64,000 bases of DNA from Acidobacteriota bacterium (GTDB taxonomy: Bacteria; Acidobacteriota; Terriglobia; Terriglobales; Acidobacteriaceae): positions 62,001-126,000 of the forward strand of contig JAJYVF010000002.1 of NCBI GenBank assembly GCA_021792135.1, read 5' to 3'. Under the pieces are notes generated by a model. It was not told the DNA's origin. It did not search any database and saw only the letters and a program-made list of their open reading frames with translations. This document shows positions 17,657-26,720 of this stretch, piece after piece. Numbering within the stretch: position 1 is the first letter of the stretch; every line of letters begins with the position of its first letter. The translations under genes and the position numbers were made by a program.

Positions 17657-18574
17657 ATGAAAACCCTCGAGGAACGCGCTGTGCGCAATCGAGCCTTTGT
17701 CGTGCCGGACAAAATTCTCGTCGCCACCGATCTGGCCGATACCGATTACCTGATTCCCCACGCCATAGCCCAGGCCCGCGCCTGCGGAGCCGCACTCGTT
17801 CTGGTGCATGTCATTCCTCCCGCCGAGACCATCCCTCTGGATGCCAGCGCCATTCCCTATGTGGACGAGGCGGGCATGCAGCGGGATGCCGAGCAGATGC
17901 TGGAGGGAGTTGCGGCCCGCGTGCGCGACGGCGGCACCCCCTGCGAGGTCATCGTCGCCTCCGGCTCCCCCCGCGACCGCCTGGCCGCGCTCGTCCGCGA
18001 GACCCATGCGGGGCGCATCGTCGCCGGCACGCACGGAAGACGTCACCTGAAGCGGATCCTGCTCGGCTCCGTGGCCCACGAAATCCTGCGGACCGCGGAG
18101 GTTCCGGTCTGCACGATCGGACCGCATGCGCATGAAGCTTCGTCCTTCGGAGCTCCGCGGCGGATTCTGCACCCTGTTTCTCTCTGCGCCGGGTACGAGG
18201 ACAGCGCCGCCATCGCCATGGAGCTGGCACAGTTCTACCGCGCCGATATCACGCTGCTGCACGTCCTGTCTCCCGATGCTCAGCACCAGCACGACGCGGG
18301 GCGCATCGTCGAATGGACCCAGTCCGAACTGAAACGGATTGTGCCCGAAGAGGCGCCGCTGTGGACGCATGCCACCGTGCAGGTGGAAACGGGCAATGTT
18401 GTGGAAGAAGTGCTGAATGCGGCGGCGGAGATGTCGGCGGACCTGATCGTGCTGGGCGTGAACGCCGATGTTTCGTTCTGGCCGATTCGCGGCGACGATA
18501 CGGTCTACAGCATCATTGCCCGGGCCAAATCGCCGGTGCTGAGCATCCGGCGCACCACGGAGTCGTGCGCGTAG
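17657..18574 (+). CDS. Universal stress protein, tandem UspA domains
   Basis: 305 residues with two UspA domains: about 20-170 (start ILVATDLADTDY, nucleotide-loop-like GTHGRRHLKRILLGSVAHEIL) and about 175-303. The second copy ends VLGVNADVSFWPIRGD and lacks the usual G-x2-G-x9-G(S/T) loop. The ATG at 17657 has AGGAGG in front; a longer frame from 17594 would run through the operator and is rejected. Such proteins are cytoplasmic and often induced under oxygen limitation or energy stress, which agrees with the Crp/Fnr-type sites upstream. It is divergent from the hydrogenase relic. Confidence 0.88.
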   Translation: MKTLEERAVRNRAFVVPDKILVATDLADTDYLIPHAIAQARACGAALVLVHVIPPAETIPLDASAIPYVDEAGMQRDAEQMLEGVAARVRDGGTPCEVIVASGSPRDRLAALVRETHAGRIVAGTHGRRHLKRILLGSVAHEILRTAEVPVCTIGPHAHEASSFGAPRRILHPVSLCAGYEDSAAIAMELAQFYRADITLLHVLSPDAQHQHDAGRIVEWTQSELKRIVPEEAPLWTHATVQVETGNVVEEVLNAAAEMSADLIVLGVNADVSFWPIRGDDTVYSIIARAKSPVLSIRRTTESCA

Positions 18575-18638
18575 CGGATTACGCAGCCATTCCTGTCCGC
18601 AACCGAAGCCGCTCACGGAACGGCGCTGCACTCACCTC

Positions 18639-19676
18639 CTACGGGTGAATCCCGACCACGGAGAACATCCGGCCGGTGAAGCCCTGCTCCCCCCGGAAGG
18701 AAAAATAGCGGTTGTTCTGGCACTGGGTGCAGTCGCCGATGACCGTGATGGCCCTGGCGGGCAGTCCGGCATCGAGTAGCTGCCGCCGGTTGGCTTCCAT
18801 CAGGTCCAGGTGCAGCGAGGGCCCCAGACTGCTGTGACCGGGGGCGCGCTGCGTCAGGAAGAGCAGCGGGTATTTCTCCCGGATCGGATCGGAATTCGAG
18901 ACTTCGTGGAACAGCTCGGGCGCGTAGACGAACTGCGAGAGGAATTCGCTGCGCACCTCTTCGCCCACCGCGTAGCAGCAGGTTCCGATGCCCGGACCAA
19001 TAGCCGCCACCAGGTCTTCGGGATGGCTGCCAAACTCCAGACGCATGCGGCCGATGCCGTTCTCGACGATGCGCCGCAGGGTTCCGCGCCATCCGGCGTG
19101 AAAGGCCGCCACGGCTCGCTTCTTCGTATCCGCCACGAGCACGGGGATACAGTCGGCGGTTTGGATGGCCAGCAGCAGGCCGGGCTCGCTGGTCATAATG
19201 CCGTCGGCTTTCCAGGGATCGGTCCGGAGGGCATCTTCGCGCCCGACCCGGCGGATGAGCGAGGAGTGTATCTGCCGGAGGGTGATCGGCTCCCCGGCGG
19301 AGCCACAGCCGAGCGCCTCGAGGAAGCGGCGGCGGTTCTCATGAACATTGTCCCGAGTATCCGGTACCGCAAATCCCAGATTCAGCTCCCCGGCCCGCTG
19401 CGAGGGGCGATAGGCGGTGCTCACCCCGCCGGTCCGCGTGGAGAATCCATGGACGAGCCAGCTCCAGGTGGTCCAGGCGGGCACCCGCACCAGCTCAAGA
19501 CGCGATTTCAGGATCCGCTTCGGACGCTGCGGGCGGATCTCTTCCTGTTCTGACGGCCTGAGGCGGCGGGCCCTTGCCTGGCCCGGCGTCCTGCGGCGAC
19601 GGGGTAACAGATCGCCGGCCGCAAAGAGGGCATCTATTGCCTGGAGATCGGAGGTAAGAGAGCGGGAGGACGCCAT
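18639..19676 (-). CDS. pgeF: PgeF/YfiH-family multicopper-type protein (peptidoglycan editing/purine nucleoside) with N-terminal extension
   Basis: 345 residues. The C-terminal about 265 residues match the PgeF/YfiH (laccase-domain) family: HGFSTRTGGVS near 90, TADCIPVLVAD, AFHAGWRGTL and IGPGIGTCCY, which hold the zinc-binding His/Cys residues. Family members have been described as purine nucleoside phosphorylases/adenosine deaminases and as peptidoglycan quality-control proteins. An Arg/Pro-rich extension of about 75 residues precedes the domain. The ATG at 19676 has a GAGGGG site, so the extension appears real. The gene converges on the stress-protein gene. Confidence 0.85.
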   Translation of the reverse strand: MASSRSLTSDLQAIDALFAAGDLLPRRRRTPGQARARRLRPSEQEEIRPQRPKRILKSRLELVRVPAWTTWSWLVHGFSTRTGGVSTAYRPSQRAGELNLGFAVPDTRDNVHENRRRFLEALGCGSAGEPITLRQIHSSLIRRVGREDALRTDPWKADGIMTSEPGLLLAIQTADCIPVLVADTKKRAVAAFHAGWRGTLRRIVENGIGRMRLEFGSHPEDLVAAIGPGIGTCCYAVGEEVRSEFLSQFVYAPELFHEVSNSDPIREKYPLLFLTQRAPGHSSLGPSLHLDLMEANRRQLLDAGLPARAITVIGDCTQCQNNRYFSFRGEQGFTGRMFSVVGIHP

Positions 19677-19826
19677 TACCCCTCATTTTATCTGGGGAAG
19701 CCGGCGGCGATCCGCATTTCGCATCCCCCAACGGGCGCCACATCCGGCCACAATCTTTGGCGCGAGCGTTCACGAGGCCTCGTCACCCCCTGGAGCGTCA
19801 TATCCTAGACCTGCGGAGAATGGATC

Positions 19827-21170
19827 ATGTCCCTGTCGCAGCTTGCCGCGCCCCTGGTCCTGTTTGCCTTCCTCACGCCCGCCGCTCTTGCTCAATGTTC
19901 GCCGGTTCACCTGACCGCAGAGCAGGACCATCAGCGCATGATGGGCCTGCTGCATATCGAGTCGCTTCGCCCCGGGGCTTCCGGCAATCCCAGTGCGCCC
20001 AATGCCGCCAACTACGATGAGGCCAAGGCCGGCCCGTTCTATCCGCCCCCTCTGCCGCTGGTCATGAACAACGGCAGGCTGGTCACATCGGCGAAGGACT
20101 GGTGGCGGAAGCGCCGTCCACAGATCGTGGGAGCCTTCGATAACGACATCCTGGGCCGATTCCCCGCCAATAGCCCGCCCGTCCGCTGGGAAGTGGTCAG
20201 CACCACGCTGGAGAGGAACGGGAACATCCCGGTCATCACGAAGAAGCTCGATGGCCACGTGGACAACTCGGCCTGTCCGGCAATCAAGGTCGACATTCAG
20301 GTGACGCTTTCGACCCCGGCCGATGCCAAAGGCCCGGTGCCGGCCATCATGGAACTCGACTTCCCGCCGGAACTGATGGCCATGATCGCGAAGCGCTTCC
20401 CCAATCTGGCCAGACAGAATGGTCCGACATGGCAGCAGCAGGTGCTGGCGAAGGGTTGGGGATATGCAAGTTACCTTCCCACCAGCGTTCAGCCGGACAA
20501 TGGCGCGGGGCTGACGGAAGGGATCATCGGTTTGGTGAACAGGGGCCAGCCACGCTCTCCCGATGACTGGGGAGCGCTCAAGGCGTGGGCGTGGGGCGCC
20601 AGCCGCGCTCTCGACTACTTCGAAACCGACAAGGCTGTGAACGCGAAAGAAGTGGGTCTCGCGGGTCATTCGCGCTACGGCAAGGCCGCGCTGGTGGCGA
20701 TGGCCTATGATCCGCGCTTTGCTATCGCCTATATCAGCTCCTCTGGCGAAGCCGGGGCAAAGTTATACCGGCATATGTTCGGAGAGCCGATCGAGAATGT
20801 TGCCGGGACCAGCGAATATCACTGGATGGCCGGTAATTTTCTTAAGTATGCGGGTCCTCTGCAGGTGAAGGATCTGCCTGTCGATGCCAATGAACTGATC
20901 GCCCTTTCCGCTCCCCGTCCGCTCTTCATCGGAGCCGGTTCGACCGCGGGGGACGGATGGGCCGACGCAAAGGGCAGTTTCCTTGCTGAAGCGGAGGCAG
21001 GCTCTGTTTACGAGCTGCTTGGCGTTCCAGGGCTCGGGACCTCGAAATTCCCGCCGATGGGCACGGCGCTCGCCACCGGAGCTCTGGCCTTCCGGCAGCA
21101 CAGCGACGGCCATACGCCTGCGCCGAACTGGCCTTACTTTGTCCAGTGGGCTGCGCGCTGGCTCCGGTAA
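19827..21170 (+). CDS. Secreted CE15-type glucuronoyl esterase
   Basis: 447 residues. A signal peptide ends near ALAQC (about residue 22). The alpha/beta-hydrolase nucleophile motif GHSRYGKAA is near 275 and the catalytic histidine is in HSDGHTPAPNWP near 430. These match CE15 enzymes, which cleave ester bonds between lignin alcohols and the 4-O-methyl-glucuronate of xylan. Many bacterial members occur in plant-litter degraders, including Acidobacteria. A GGAG site lies before the ATG at 19827. It stands alone without other carbohydrate-active genes nearby. Confidence 0.85.
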   Translation: MSLSQLAAPLVLFAFLTPAALAQCSPVHLTAEQDHQRMMGLLHIESLRPGASGNPSAPNAANYDEAKAGPFYPPPLPLVMNNGRLVTSAKDWWRKRRPQIVGAFDNDILGRFPANSPPVRWEVVSTTLERNGNIPVITKKLDGHVDNSACPAIKVDIQVTLSTPADAKGPVPAIMELDFPPELMAMIAKRFPNLARQNGPTWQQQVLAKGWGYASYLPTSVQPDNGAGLTEGIIGLVNRGQPRSPDDWGALKAWAWGASRALDYFETDKAVNAKEVGLAGHSRYGKAALVAMAYDPRFAIAYISSSGEAGAKLYRHMFGEPIENVAGTSEYHWMAGNFLKYAGPLQVKDLPVDANELIALSAPRPLFIGAGSTAGDGWADAKGSFLAEAEAGSVYELLGVPGLGTSKFPPMGTALATGALAFRQHSDGHTPAPNWPYFVQWAARWLR

Positions 21171-21205
21171 GTCGTGGATAACCAGGGCCAGAACCGCTTA
21201 ATAAG

Positions 21206-22021
21206 TCACCGGCCTCGGGATGGATCGGCGGACGAGCTCACATTCAGATCAAGATAAGTCTGCTCGGAATGGGGCAACCCCGGCGCATAACATCGCCCAT
21301 CCTCGGAATATGTCTGCCGGCAGGCCGCGGTATCCTCAGGGCGGCGTGGCGTTTGTGCGTATTGCCAGACCAGCGCGCGCGGAAAACCGCTCTTCGCCGG
21401 ATCGATAACCCCGGCCGGAACCACGCAGCCGGGAGCCGGCGGGCACCGGTCATCCCAGACCCACAGCTTTGCCTTCGGGAATCGCGTCTGCGCATCCTGC
21501 GCCGTCGAAATCATCCTGGGTCCCGCGAGCACAGGAATCCCGGAGCAGTAGACGCCTGCGCCGAACCCGGCTGCCTGCAGCGCCGCGATCCAGGCCCCCA
21601 TGTAATCCGCCTGCTCCGGCAAGAGCGCGCCGCCTTCTTCCTGATCGATAAAGATGACAGAGCCGGCGGGGAACCCCTCGCGCCGGGCCGCGGCGACGGC
21701 GGCGGCGGCATCGTCGCGGCCGAGTTGCTTTGCATCCTGATTCCTGAGCTGCGCGTCCGTCTTGCCGTTGAAGAGAATCAGAAACCCGAAGCCGGCGCCG
21801 CGCACTGGAGCGCGCTTCCCCTCCCAGGGATTGCTGGTCATCCCTGGCGGGTTGTTCAGCCAGTATCCTGTGAAGGCAAAGGTGCGGCGCAGCGCGGGCA
21901 GCAGACTGTCGCCGGGATAGCCGTTCTTGTCGAATCCCGCGTAACTGCGCTGGGCGCAGCAGAACGCCGCGCTCACCAGCACCAGAACTCCGGTCAGCAG
22001 CAGCGGCCGCAACCCGCGCAT
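21206..22021 (-). CDS. Secreted DUF1906 (glycoside-hydrolase-like) protein
   Basis: 271 residues. A signal peptide (MRGLRPLLLTGVLVLVSAAF) is followed by a DUF1906/Rv2525c-like TIM-barrel domain: YAGFDKNGYPGD near the start, then VIFIDQEEGG and GAGVYCSG. The acidic pair in DQEE occupies the place of catalytic acids in related lysozyme-like folds. Enzymatic activity has not been generally shown for the family. The open frame extends upstream into the TSUP gene; the ATG at 22021 has GAAGGTGA in front and starts the signal peptide, so it is preferred. The substrate is unknown. Confidence 0.78.
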   Translation of the reverse strand: MRGLRPLLLTGVLVLVSAAFCCAQRSYAGFDKNGYPGDSLLPALRRTFAFTGYWLNNPPGMTSNPWEGKRAPVRGAGFGFLILFNGKTDAQLRNQDAKQLGRDDAAAAVAAARREGFPAGSVIFIDQEEGGALLPEQADYMGAWIAALQAAGFGAGVYCSGIPVLAGPRMISTAQDAQTRFPKAKLWVWDDRCPPAPGCVVPAGVIDPAKSGFPRALVWQYAQTPRRPEDTAACRQTYSEDGRCYAPGLPHSEQTYLDLNVSSSADPSRGR

Positions 22022-22031
22022 TCTGTCACCT

Positions 22032-22823
22032 TCACAACGCCTGCTTATGCAGAAAGAAGTAGATCGCCAGACCGAAGCCCAGCGCAATGATGCACGGGCG
22101 CAGCACCCGGTCGCTGATCTTGCGCGATTTGCGCGCCCCCGTGTAGCCCCCCACCGCGCAGGCGATCATCATCAGCCAGCAGTAGCGCCACTCAATCGCG
22201 CCGCCCACAATGAATGTGATCACGGCCACACCATTGGCGACGGTGGTGATGACCACTTTCAGCGCATTCATCTCCGCGATCTTCTCGACCCCGCACAGCG
22301 CCAGCGCCGACAGGGTCAGCATGCCTGCGCCCGCGCCAAAATAGCCAATGTAGTAGGTGATGGCCAGCAACGACACCAGCAGCGGAATCAGGGCCACCCG
22401 CCGCCGGTGCTCGGGATGGACGGCCTGGTCTTCGATGCGCCGCCTCACCATCCGCCGCATCGGCCCGCTCAGGGCGAAGCTGGTCGATCCCAGCAGGAAG
22501 AGATACGGCACCAGCCGCAGAAACCCTCCCTGGCTGCCTTTCAGCAGGGTGAGGGCGCCGCCCAGCCCACCCACCAGCGCGACCAGAGCCACGGGAATCA
22601 CGAGGCGGTGATGTTTCTTCAGGTCCTCGCGATAGCCGGCTATGGACGTAAACTGTCCGGGCCACAGAGCGAGGGTGCCGGTGGCATTCGCCTCAATGGG
22701 CAGCAGCCCGGCTTTCAGCAGCGAGGGGAAGACAAGAAATCCTCCGCCGCCGGCGACGGAATTGACCACTCCGCCAAGGAAAGCCGCGGCAGCCAAAAAA
22801 ATGTAATGAAAAGAATTGTGCAC
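22032..22823 (-). CDS. TSUP-family (TauE/SafE) membrane permease
   Basis: 263 residues, about eight hydrophobic helices. The N-terminal repeat carries the family pattern GGVVNSVAGGGGFLVFPSLL at about 18-37 and a second repeat has GYFGAGAGMLTL. TSUP proteins export or import sulfonates, sulfite or other organic anions; specificity cannot be inferred. The start is a GTG at 22823 with no strong ribosome site, and no ATG occurs before the first helix. It is followed at 10 bp by the DUF1906 gene. Confidence 0.88.
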   Translation of the reverse strand: MHNSFHYIFLAAAAFLGGVVNSVAGGGGFLVFPSLLKAGLLPIEANATGTLALWPGQFTSIAGYREDLKKHHRLVIPVALVALVGGLGGALTLLKGSQGGFLRLVPYLFLLGSTSFALSGPMRRMVRRRIEDQAVHPEHRRRVALIPLLVSLLAITYYIGYFGAGAGMLTLSALALCGVEKIAEMNALKVVITTVANGVAVITFIVGGAIEWRYCWLMMIACAVGGYTGARKSRKISDRVLRPCIIALGFGLAIYFFLHKQAL

Positions 22824-22873
22824 AGTACGGATTGTATGGGGTCAGCGCAACGCGGAATTTCAACGCAGAATTA

Positions 22874-23647
22874 CTAAGAGTTCATCCGCATCTCCGGAGT
22901 AGCGGCCACCAGGCCGCGGGTGTACTCCTCCCGCGGCGAGTCGCACACCTGGTCGCGCGTGCCGAATTCCACCAGCCTTCCCCCGCGCAGCACCGCGATA
23001 TTCGTCGACAGGTAGCGAACCAGCGGCATGGAATGCGAGATGAAGAGGTAGGTCAGCCGAAACTCGCGCTGCAGGTCGCGCAGCAGATTCACAATCTGCG
23101 CGCCCACGCTGACGTCCAGCGCGGAAACGGGCTCGTCGAGCACCAGCAGTTCCGGCCGGAGCGCCAGCGCCCGTGCGATGTTGATGCGCTGGCGCTGCCC
23201 GCCGGAGAATTCGTGTGGGTAGCGCGTCATCGCCGTCGAATCAAGGTCAACCTGGTCCAGCAGTTCCAGACAGCGGCGGCGCCGGGCTTCCCTGCTCCCG
23301 CCCTCGTGAATTACCAGCGGCTCGGCGATGATCTCCTCCACGCGCATCCGCGGATTGAGGGCCGCGTAGGGATCCTGAAAGACGGGCTGCATCCTCCGGC
23401 GCAGCGGCCGCAGTTTCCGCTGGGGCACCCCGGTAATCGGCTGCCCGTCGAACTCCACCGTGCCCGCGGTGGGCTCGATCAGGCCCAGAACTATGCGGGC
23501 AATCGTGCTCTTGCCGGAGCCCGATTCGCCCACCAGCCCCATCGTTTCCCCGCGCTCGATCGCGAACGAAACTCCATCCACCACCCGCGCCGCATCGTGC
23601 GTCCGTCCGTAGCTCTTTGACAGTTCCCTCGCCAGCAGCAGGGGCAT
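22874..23647 (-). CDS. ABC transporter ATP-binding protein, oligopeptide (DppF/OppF) type
   Basis: 257 residues. Walker A is GESGSGKST near 39-47, the signature is FSGGQRQRI, Walker B is LLVLDEPVSALD, and the switch histidine is in FISHSM. The sequence matches the second ATPase of dipeptide/oligopeptide importers, but the C-terminal oligopeptide domain is short and no permease, binding protein or first ATPase is adjacent. It may work with subunits encoded elsewhere. The ATG is only 25 bp from the divergent helicase ATG. Confidence 0.85.
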   Translation of the reverse strand: MPLLLARELSKSYGRTHDAARVVDGVSFAIERGETMGLVGESGSGKSTIARIVLGLIEPTAGTVEFDGQPITGVPQRKLRPLRRRMQPVFQDPYAALNPRMRVEEIIAEPLVIHEGGSREARRRRCLELLDQVDLDSTAMTRYPHEFSGGQRQRINIARALALRPELLVLDEPVSALDVSVGAQIVNLLRDLQREFRLTYLFISHSMPLVRYLSTNIAVLRGGRLVEFGTRDQVCDSPREEYTRGLVAATPEMRMNS

Positions 23648-23672
23648 ATCAGAAACCTACCACGCAGTTAGA

Positions 23673-26432
23673 ATGGAGACAGGGCGACCCTTGCAGCATC
23701 TGCTGAACAAACTCAATCCCCAGCAGCGCGAAGCCGTCGAGGCCGTGGACGGCCCGGTGCTGATCCTCGCCGGCGCCGGCTCCGGCAAAACGCGCGTCAT
23801 TACCCACCGGATCGCTTATCTGATCGACCAGCGGGGGGTTGCGCCCGATTCCATCCTCGCCGTCACCTTCACCAACAAGGCCGCCGCCGAGATGGCCGGG
23901 CGTGTGGAGAAGCTGATCGGCCAAAGTTCCCTCTCGAAGCCGCTCATCTCGACGTTCCACTCCTTCTGCGTGCGCCTGCTGCGCCGCGATATCGAAGCTC
24001 TGCGGATCAACAACGAAGGCCTGAGCCGCAGCTTTGCGATCTATGACGAAACCGATCAGCAGGCGGTGGTGAAAGCCGTCATGCGCCGCATGGGCCTCGA
24101 CGACAAGCAACTCACGCCGCGGGTCGTCCTCTCGAAGATCTCCTGGGCCAAGAACCACATGATCGATCCCCAGGAGTACTACCTCCAGTCCTCGGACCCG
24201 ATCAGCGAAAAGGTGGCACACATTTTCGAGGGTTACCGCAAGGAGCTGCGCAAGGCCAACGCGCTCGACTTCGACGACCTGCTTCTCGAAGCGGTGCGGT
24301 TGCTGAAGGTCTCGCCGGAGGTCCGGGAGCGCTACAACCGGCGTTATCGCTACATCCTGATCGACGAGTACCAGGACACCAACCGTCCGCAGTACGAACT
24401 GATGAAGCTGCTCGGCGGAGAGCACCAGAATGTCTGCGTGGTTGGCGACGAGGACCAGAGTATCTACTCCTGGCGCGGCGCCGACATCCGGAACATCCTG
24501 GAATTCGAGAAGGACTTCCCGGGCGCAAAGACCGTCCGGCTTGAGCAGAACTACCGCTCCACGCAGATCATCCTGGAAGCCGCCTCGTCGGTTGTCTCCC
24601 GCAACGCGCAGCGCAAAGGCAAGCAGCTGTGGACCTCGCGCCAGGGCGGCTCGCTGATCGGCTACTACGAAGCGCCAGACGGCGAGAACGAAGCTCTGTT
24701 CATCGCCGATACCATCCAGAAATACCTGCGCAAGGCCGGCGAAGAACAGGCGGAGCCGAAATGCGCCGTCCTCTACCGCACCAACTCGCAGTCGCGGCTG
24801 GTGGAAGAGGCGATGCGCCGCTACGGCATTGCCTACACCATGGTCGGAGGCTTTTCGTTCTACGAGCGCGCTGAGATCAAGGACCTGCTCAGCTATCTGA
24901 AGCTCGTCCAGAACCCGCACGACTCCATTGCCCTGCAGCGTGTGGTGAATACGCCGACCCGTGGTATCGGCAAGACAACGCTGGAAACCCTGGAACGTAT
25001 TGCGCTCGAAACCGGCTCCAGCCTGTGGACCGCCATCGAGCGGGCCCTCGGGCAGAAGCTGCTGCCCTCGCGCGCACTCTCCGCTCTCGACGGCTTCCAG
25101 CGCATCATCTCCGATGGCAACGCGATGCTCTCTGCCGGGTTTGCGGAGAAACTGGCGTCCGAGGTGGTGACTGAACCGACTCCGGAAGCTAACGAACCAA
25201 TCGCGGAGCTGGCGGCGGCCTCCGACGAGCCCGACACCAGTTTCGATTTCGGCGCTGAAGCCCAGGGAATGCTGGCGCTCACGCACGGCGAAGAAGATGA
25301 CAGCCGCGACGAAGATGCCGAGTTCCATCCCGCCACATTCAGTATCTTTGCCGAGGAGCCGCAGGTGCCGCATGCCGCGGCTCAGGCGGCTGCCGCGCCC
25401 GAACCGGAACGCGTCGAGGGCTTCCGCGCCCCGGGCGATGCGGCCACCCTGCCGGAACTGATCAAGTTCATCATCGACCGCACCGGCTACATCCGCTCGC
25501 TGGAGGAGGAAGGCACACCCGAGGCCTTCTCCCGCATCGAGAACCTGAAGGAACTGGCCAACGCGGCGCAGGACGCGCAGGAGCGCGGGGAAACGGTGGC
25601 CGAATTCCTCGATCACGCCGCCCTGGTCAGCGACGCCGACCAGTACGACCCTGAAGCCCGGGTCACGCTCATGACCCTGCATGCGGCGAAAGGACTCGAG
25701 TTCCCCCTCGTCATCCTTGCCGGCCTGGAGGAGGGCCTGTTTCCGCATTCGCGCACCCTGGTCGATCCACCGCAGATGGAAGAAGAGCGCCGCCTCTGCT
25801 ATGTCGGCCTCACCCGCGCCATGGACTCGCTCATCCTCACCCGCGCCCGCTATCGCCGCCGCTATGGCAACGACATGCCGGAGCCGACGACGCCCTCGCG
25901 CTTCCTCGAAGAGATCCCGCCGCACCTTCTCGAGGACCTTAGCGGCGGCCGCTCCCGGGCAACCGCCTGGGGCGGGTACGCGGCCCAATCCACGGAGACG
26001 CCTTCGCGCTTTGGGAACCGCCATGGTGACGAATACAGCTCCCGCCATTACAGCTACGAAGATGAAGATCAAAGCCGGTCGTCCCGCTCCGCTGCCGGAT
26101 CGCACTTCAGCCGTCCCGGAGAAAATCCGCGGGGCAACCGGCTCGTGAACCCGCCGTCGGGCGGCAGGTCCGAATCGGTGGACAACATTGCGAAGTTCTT
26201 CTCCGGCCGCGGCGGCATCGCTGCGAAAGCCGCGCGCCCGAAACCGGACGTCCCCGAACCGAGTGGGGCCAGGGGCTTCAGGAGCGGACAGCGCGTTCGC
26301 CATCCCAAATACGGCGAAGGCATCGTCTTCCGCCGTGAGGGAGACGGAGACGACGCGAAGATTACGGTACAATTTTCAGGATTCGGAGTGAAAAAGCTGG
26401 TGGAGAAATTCGCCCAGCTTGAGCGGCTCTGA
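23673..26432 (+). CDS. pcrA: ATP-dependent 3'-5' DNA helicase PcrA/UvrD
   Basis: 919 residues. Motif I is AGAGSGKT (about 34-41), then TFTNKAA, the DEYQDTN box (about 231), GDEDQSIYSWRGA, QNYRS, and TLHAAKGLEF with VGLTRA near the C-terminus. These are superfamily I helicase motifs. The extreme C-terminus (GQRVRHPKYGEGIV) is the Tudor-like domain that binds RNA polymerase in PcrA. It acts in repair and replication restart. An acidic, low-complexity insert of about 90 residues (about 497-589) interrupts the region before the last motifs. No clear ribosome site is seen; a TTG six codons later is an alternative start. Confidence 0.93.
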   Translation: METGRPLQHLLNKLNPQQREAVEAVDGPVLILAGAGSGKTRVITHRIAYLIDQRGVAPDSILAVTFTNKAAAEMAGRVEKLIGQSSLSKPLISTFHSFCVRLLRRDIEALRINNEGLSRSFAIYDETDQQAVVKAVMRRMGLDDKQLTPRVVLSKISWAKNHMIDPQEYYLQSSDPISEKVAHIFEGYRKELRKANALDFDDLLLEAVRLLKVSPEVRERYNRRYRYILIDEYQDTNRPQYELMKLLGGEHQNVCVVGDEDQSIYSWRGADIRNILEFEKDFPGAKTVRLEQNYRSTQIILEAASSVVSRNAQRKGKQLWTSRQGGSLIGYYEAPDGENEALFIADTIQKYLRKAGEEQAEPKCAVLYRTNSQSRLVEEAMRRYGIAYTMVGGFSFYERAEIKDLLSYLKLVQNPHDSIALQRVVNTPTRGIGKTTLETLERIALETGSSLWTAIERALGQKLLPSRALSALDGFQRIISDGNAMLSAGFAEKLASEVVTEPTPEANEPIAELAAASDEPDTSFDFGAEAQGMLALTHGEEDDSRDEDAEFHPATFSIFAEEPQVPHAAAQAAAAPEPERVEGFRAPGDAATLPELIKFIIDRTGYIRSLEEEGTPEAFSRIENLKELANAAQDAQERGETVAEFLDHAALVSDADQYDPEARVTLMTLHAAKGLEFPLVILAGLEEGLFPHSRTLVDPPQMEEERRLCYVGLTRAMDSLILTRARYRRRYGNDMPEPTTPSRFLEEIPPHLLEDLSGGRSRATAWGGYAAQSTETPSRFGNRHGDEYSSRHYSYEDEDQSRSSRSAAGSHFSRPGENPRGNRLVNPPSGGRSESVDNIAKFFSGRGGIAAKAARPKPDVPEPSGARGFRSGQRVRHPKYGEGIVFRREGDGDDAKITVQFSGFGVKKLVEKFAQLERL

Positions 26433-26459
26433 GGCCTGCATCTCTCCCAAAGGATTCTC

Positions 26460-26615
26460 ATGGCAAATACGAAAACCGTCGAAGTCAAGGCAGAACGCAA
26501 GAAGGTCAAACGCGCGGCCCGCAAAAAGGCCGCCCCCAAAGCGAAGCGCACCACCCCGCGCGGCTCGCAGAAGAAGAAGGTCCGCAAACTGGCTCGCGGT
26601 CAGAGCAAGCGATAA
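26460..26615 (+). CDS. Small Lys/Arg-rich basic protein (51 residues)
   Basis: ATG at 26460 with AAAGGA six bases before it; TAA at 26613. The 51-residue product is about 45% Lys plus Arg, with only two acidic residues and KKAAPKAK-like runs resembling histone-H1-like or nucleoid-associated tails. It lies 27 bp after the helicase on the same strand and is likely co-transcribed. A role in nucleic-acid binding is inferred only from composition. Coding is supported by the ribosome site and position. Confidence 0.6.
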   Translation: MANTKTVEVKAERKKVKRAARKKAAPKAKRTTPRGSQKKKVRKLARGQSKR

Positions 26616-26720
26616 GACGTCAGGCAGAAATGCGTTGAGTTCCCGGGGCTGGCGAATCTCCTTCCGTCAGCCCTGTCGCTCCAGCTACACTCACTGCATT
26701 CCTCCTGGCAGGAGCTGTCG

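Noticed and set aside
23649-26372. 907-codon minus-strand open frame
   Set aside because: Antisense to the pcrA helicase, which carries all superfamily I motifs; the antisense product has no recognisable domain.
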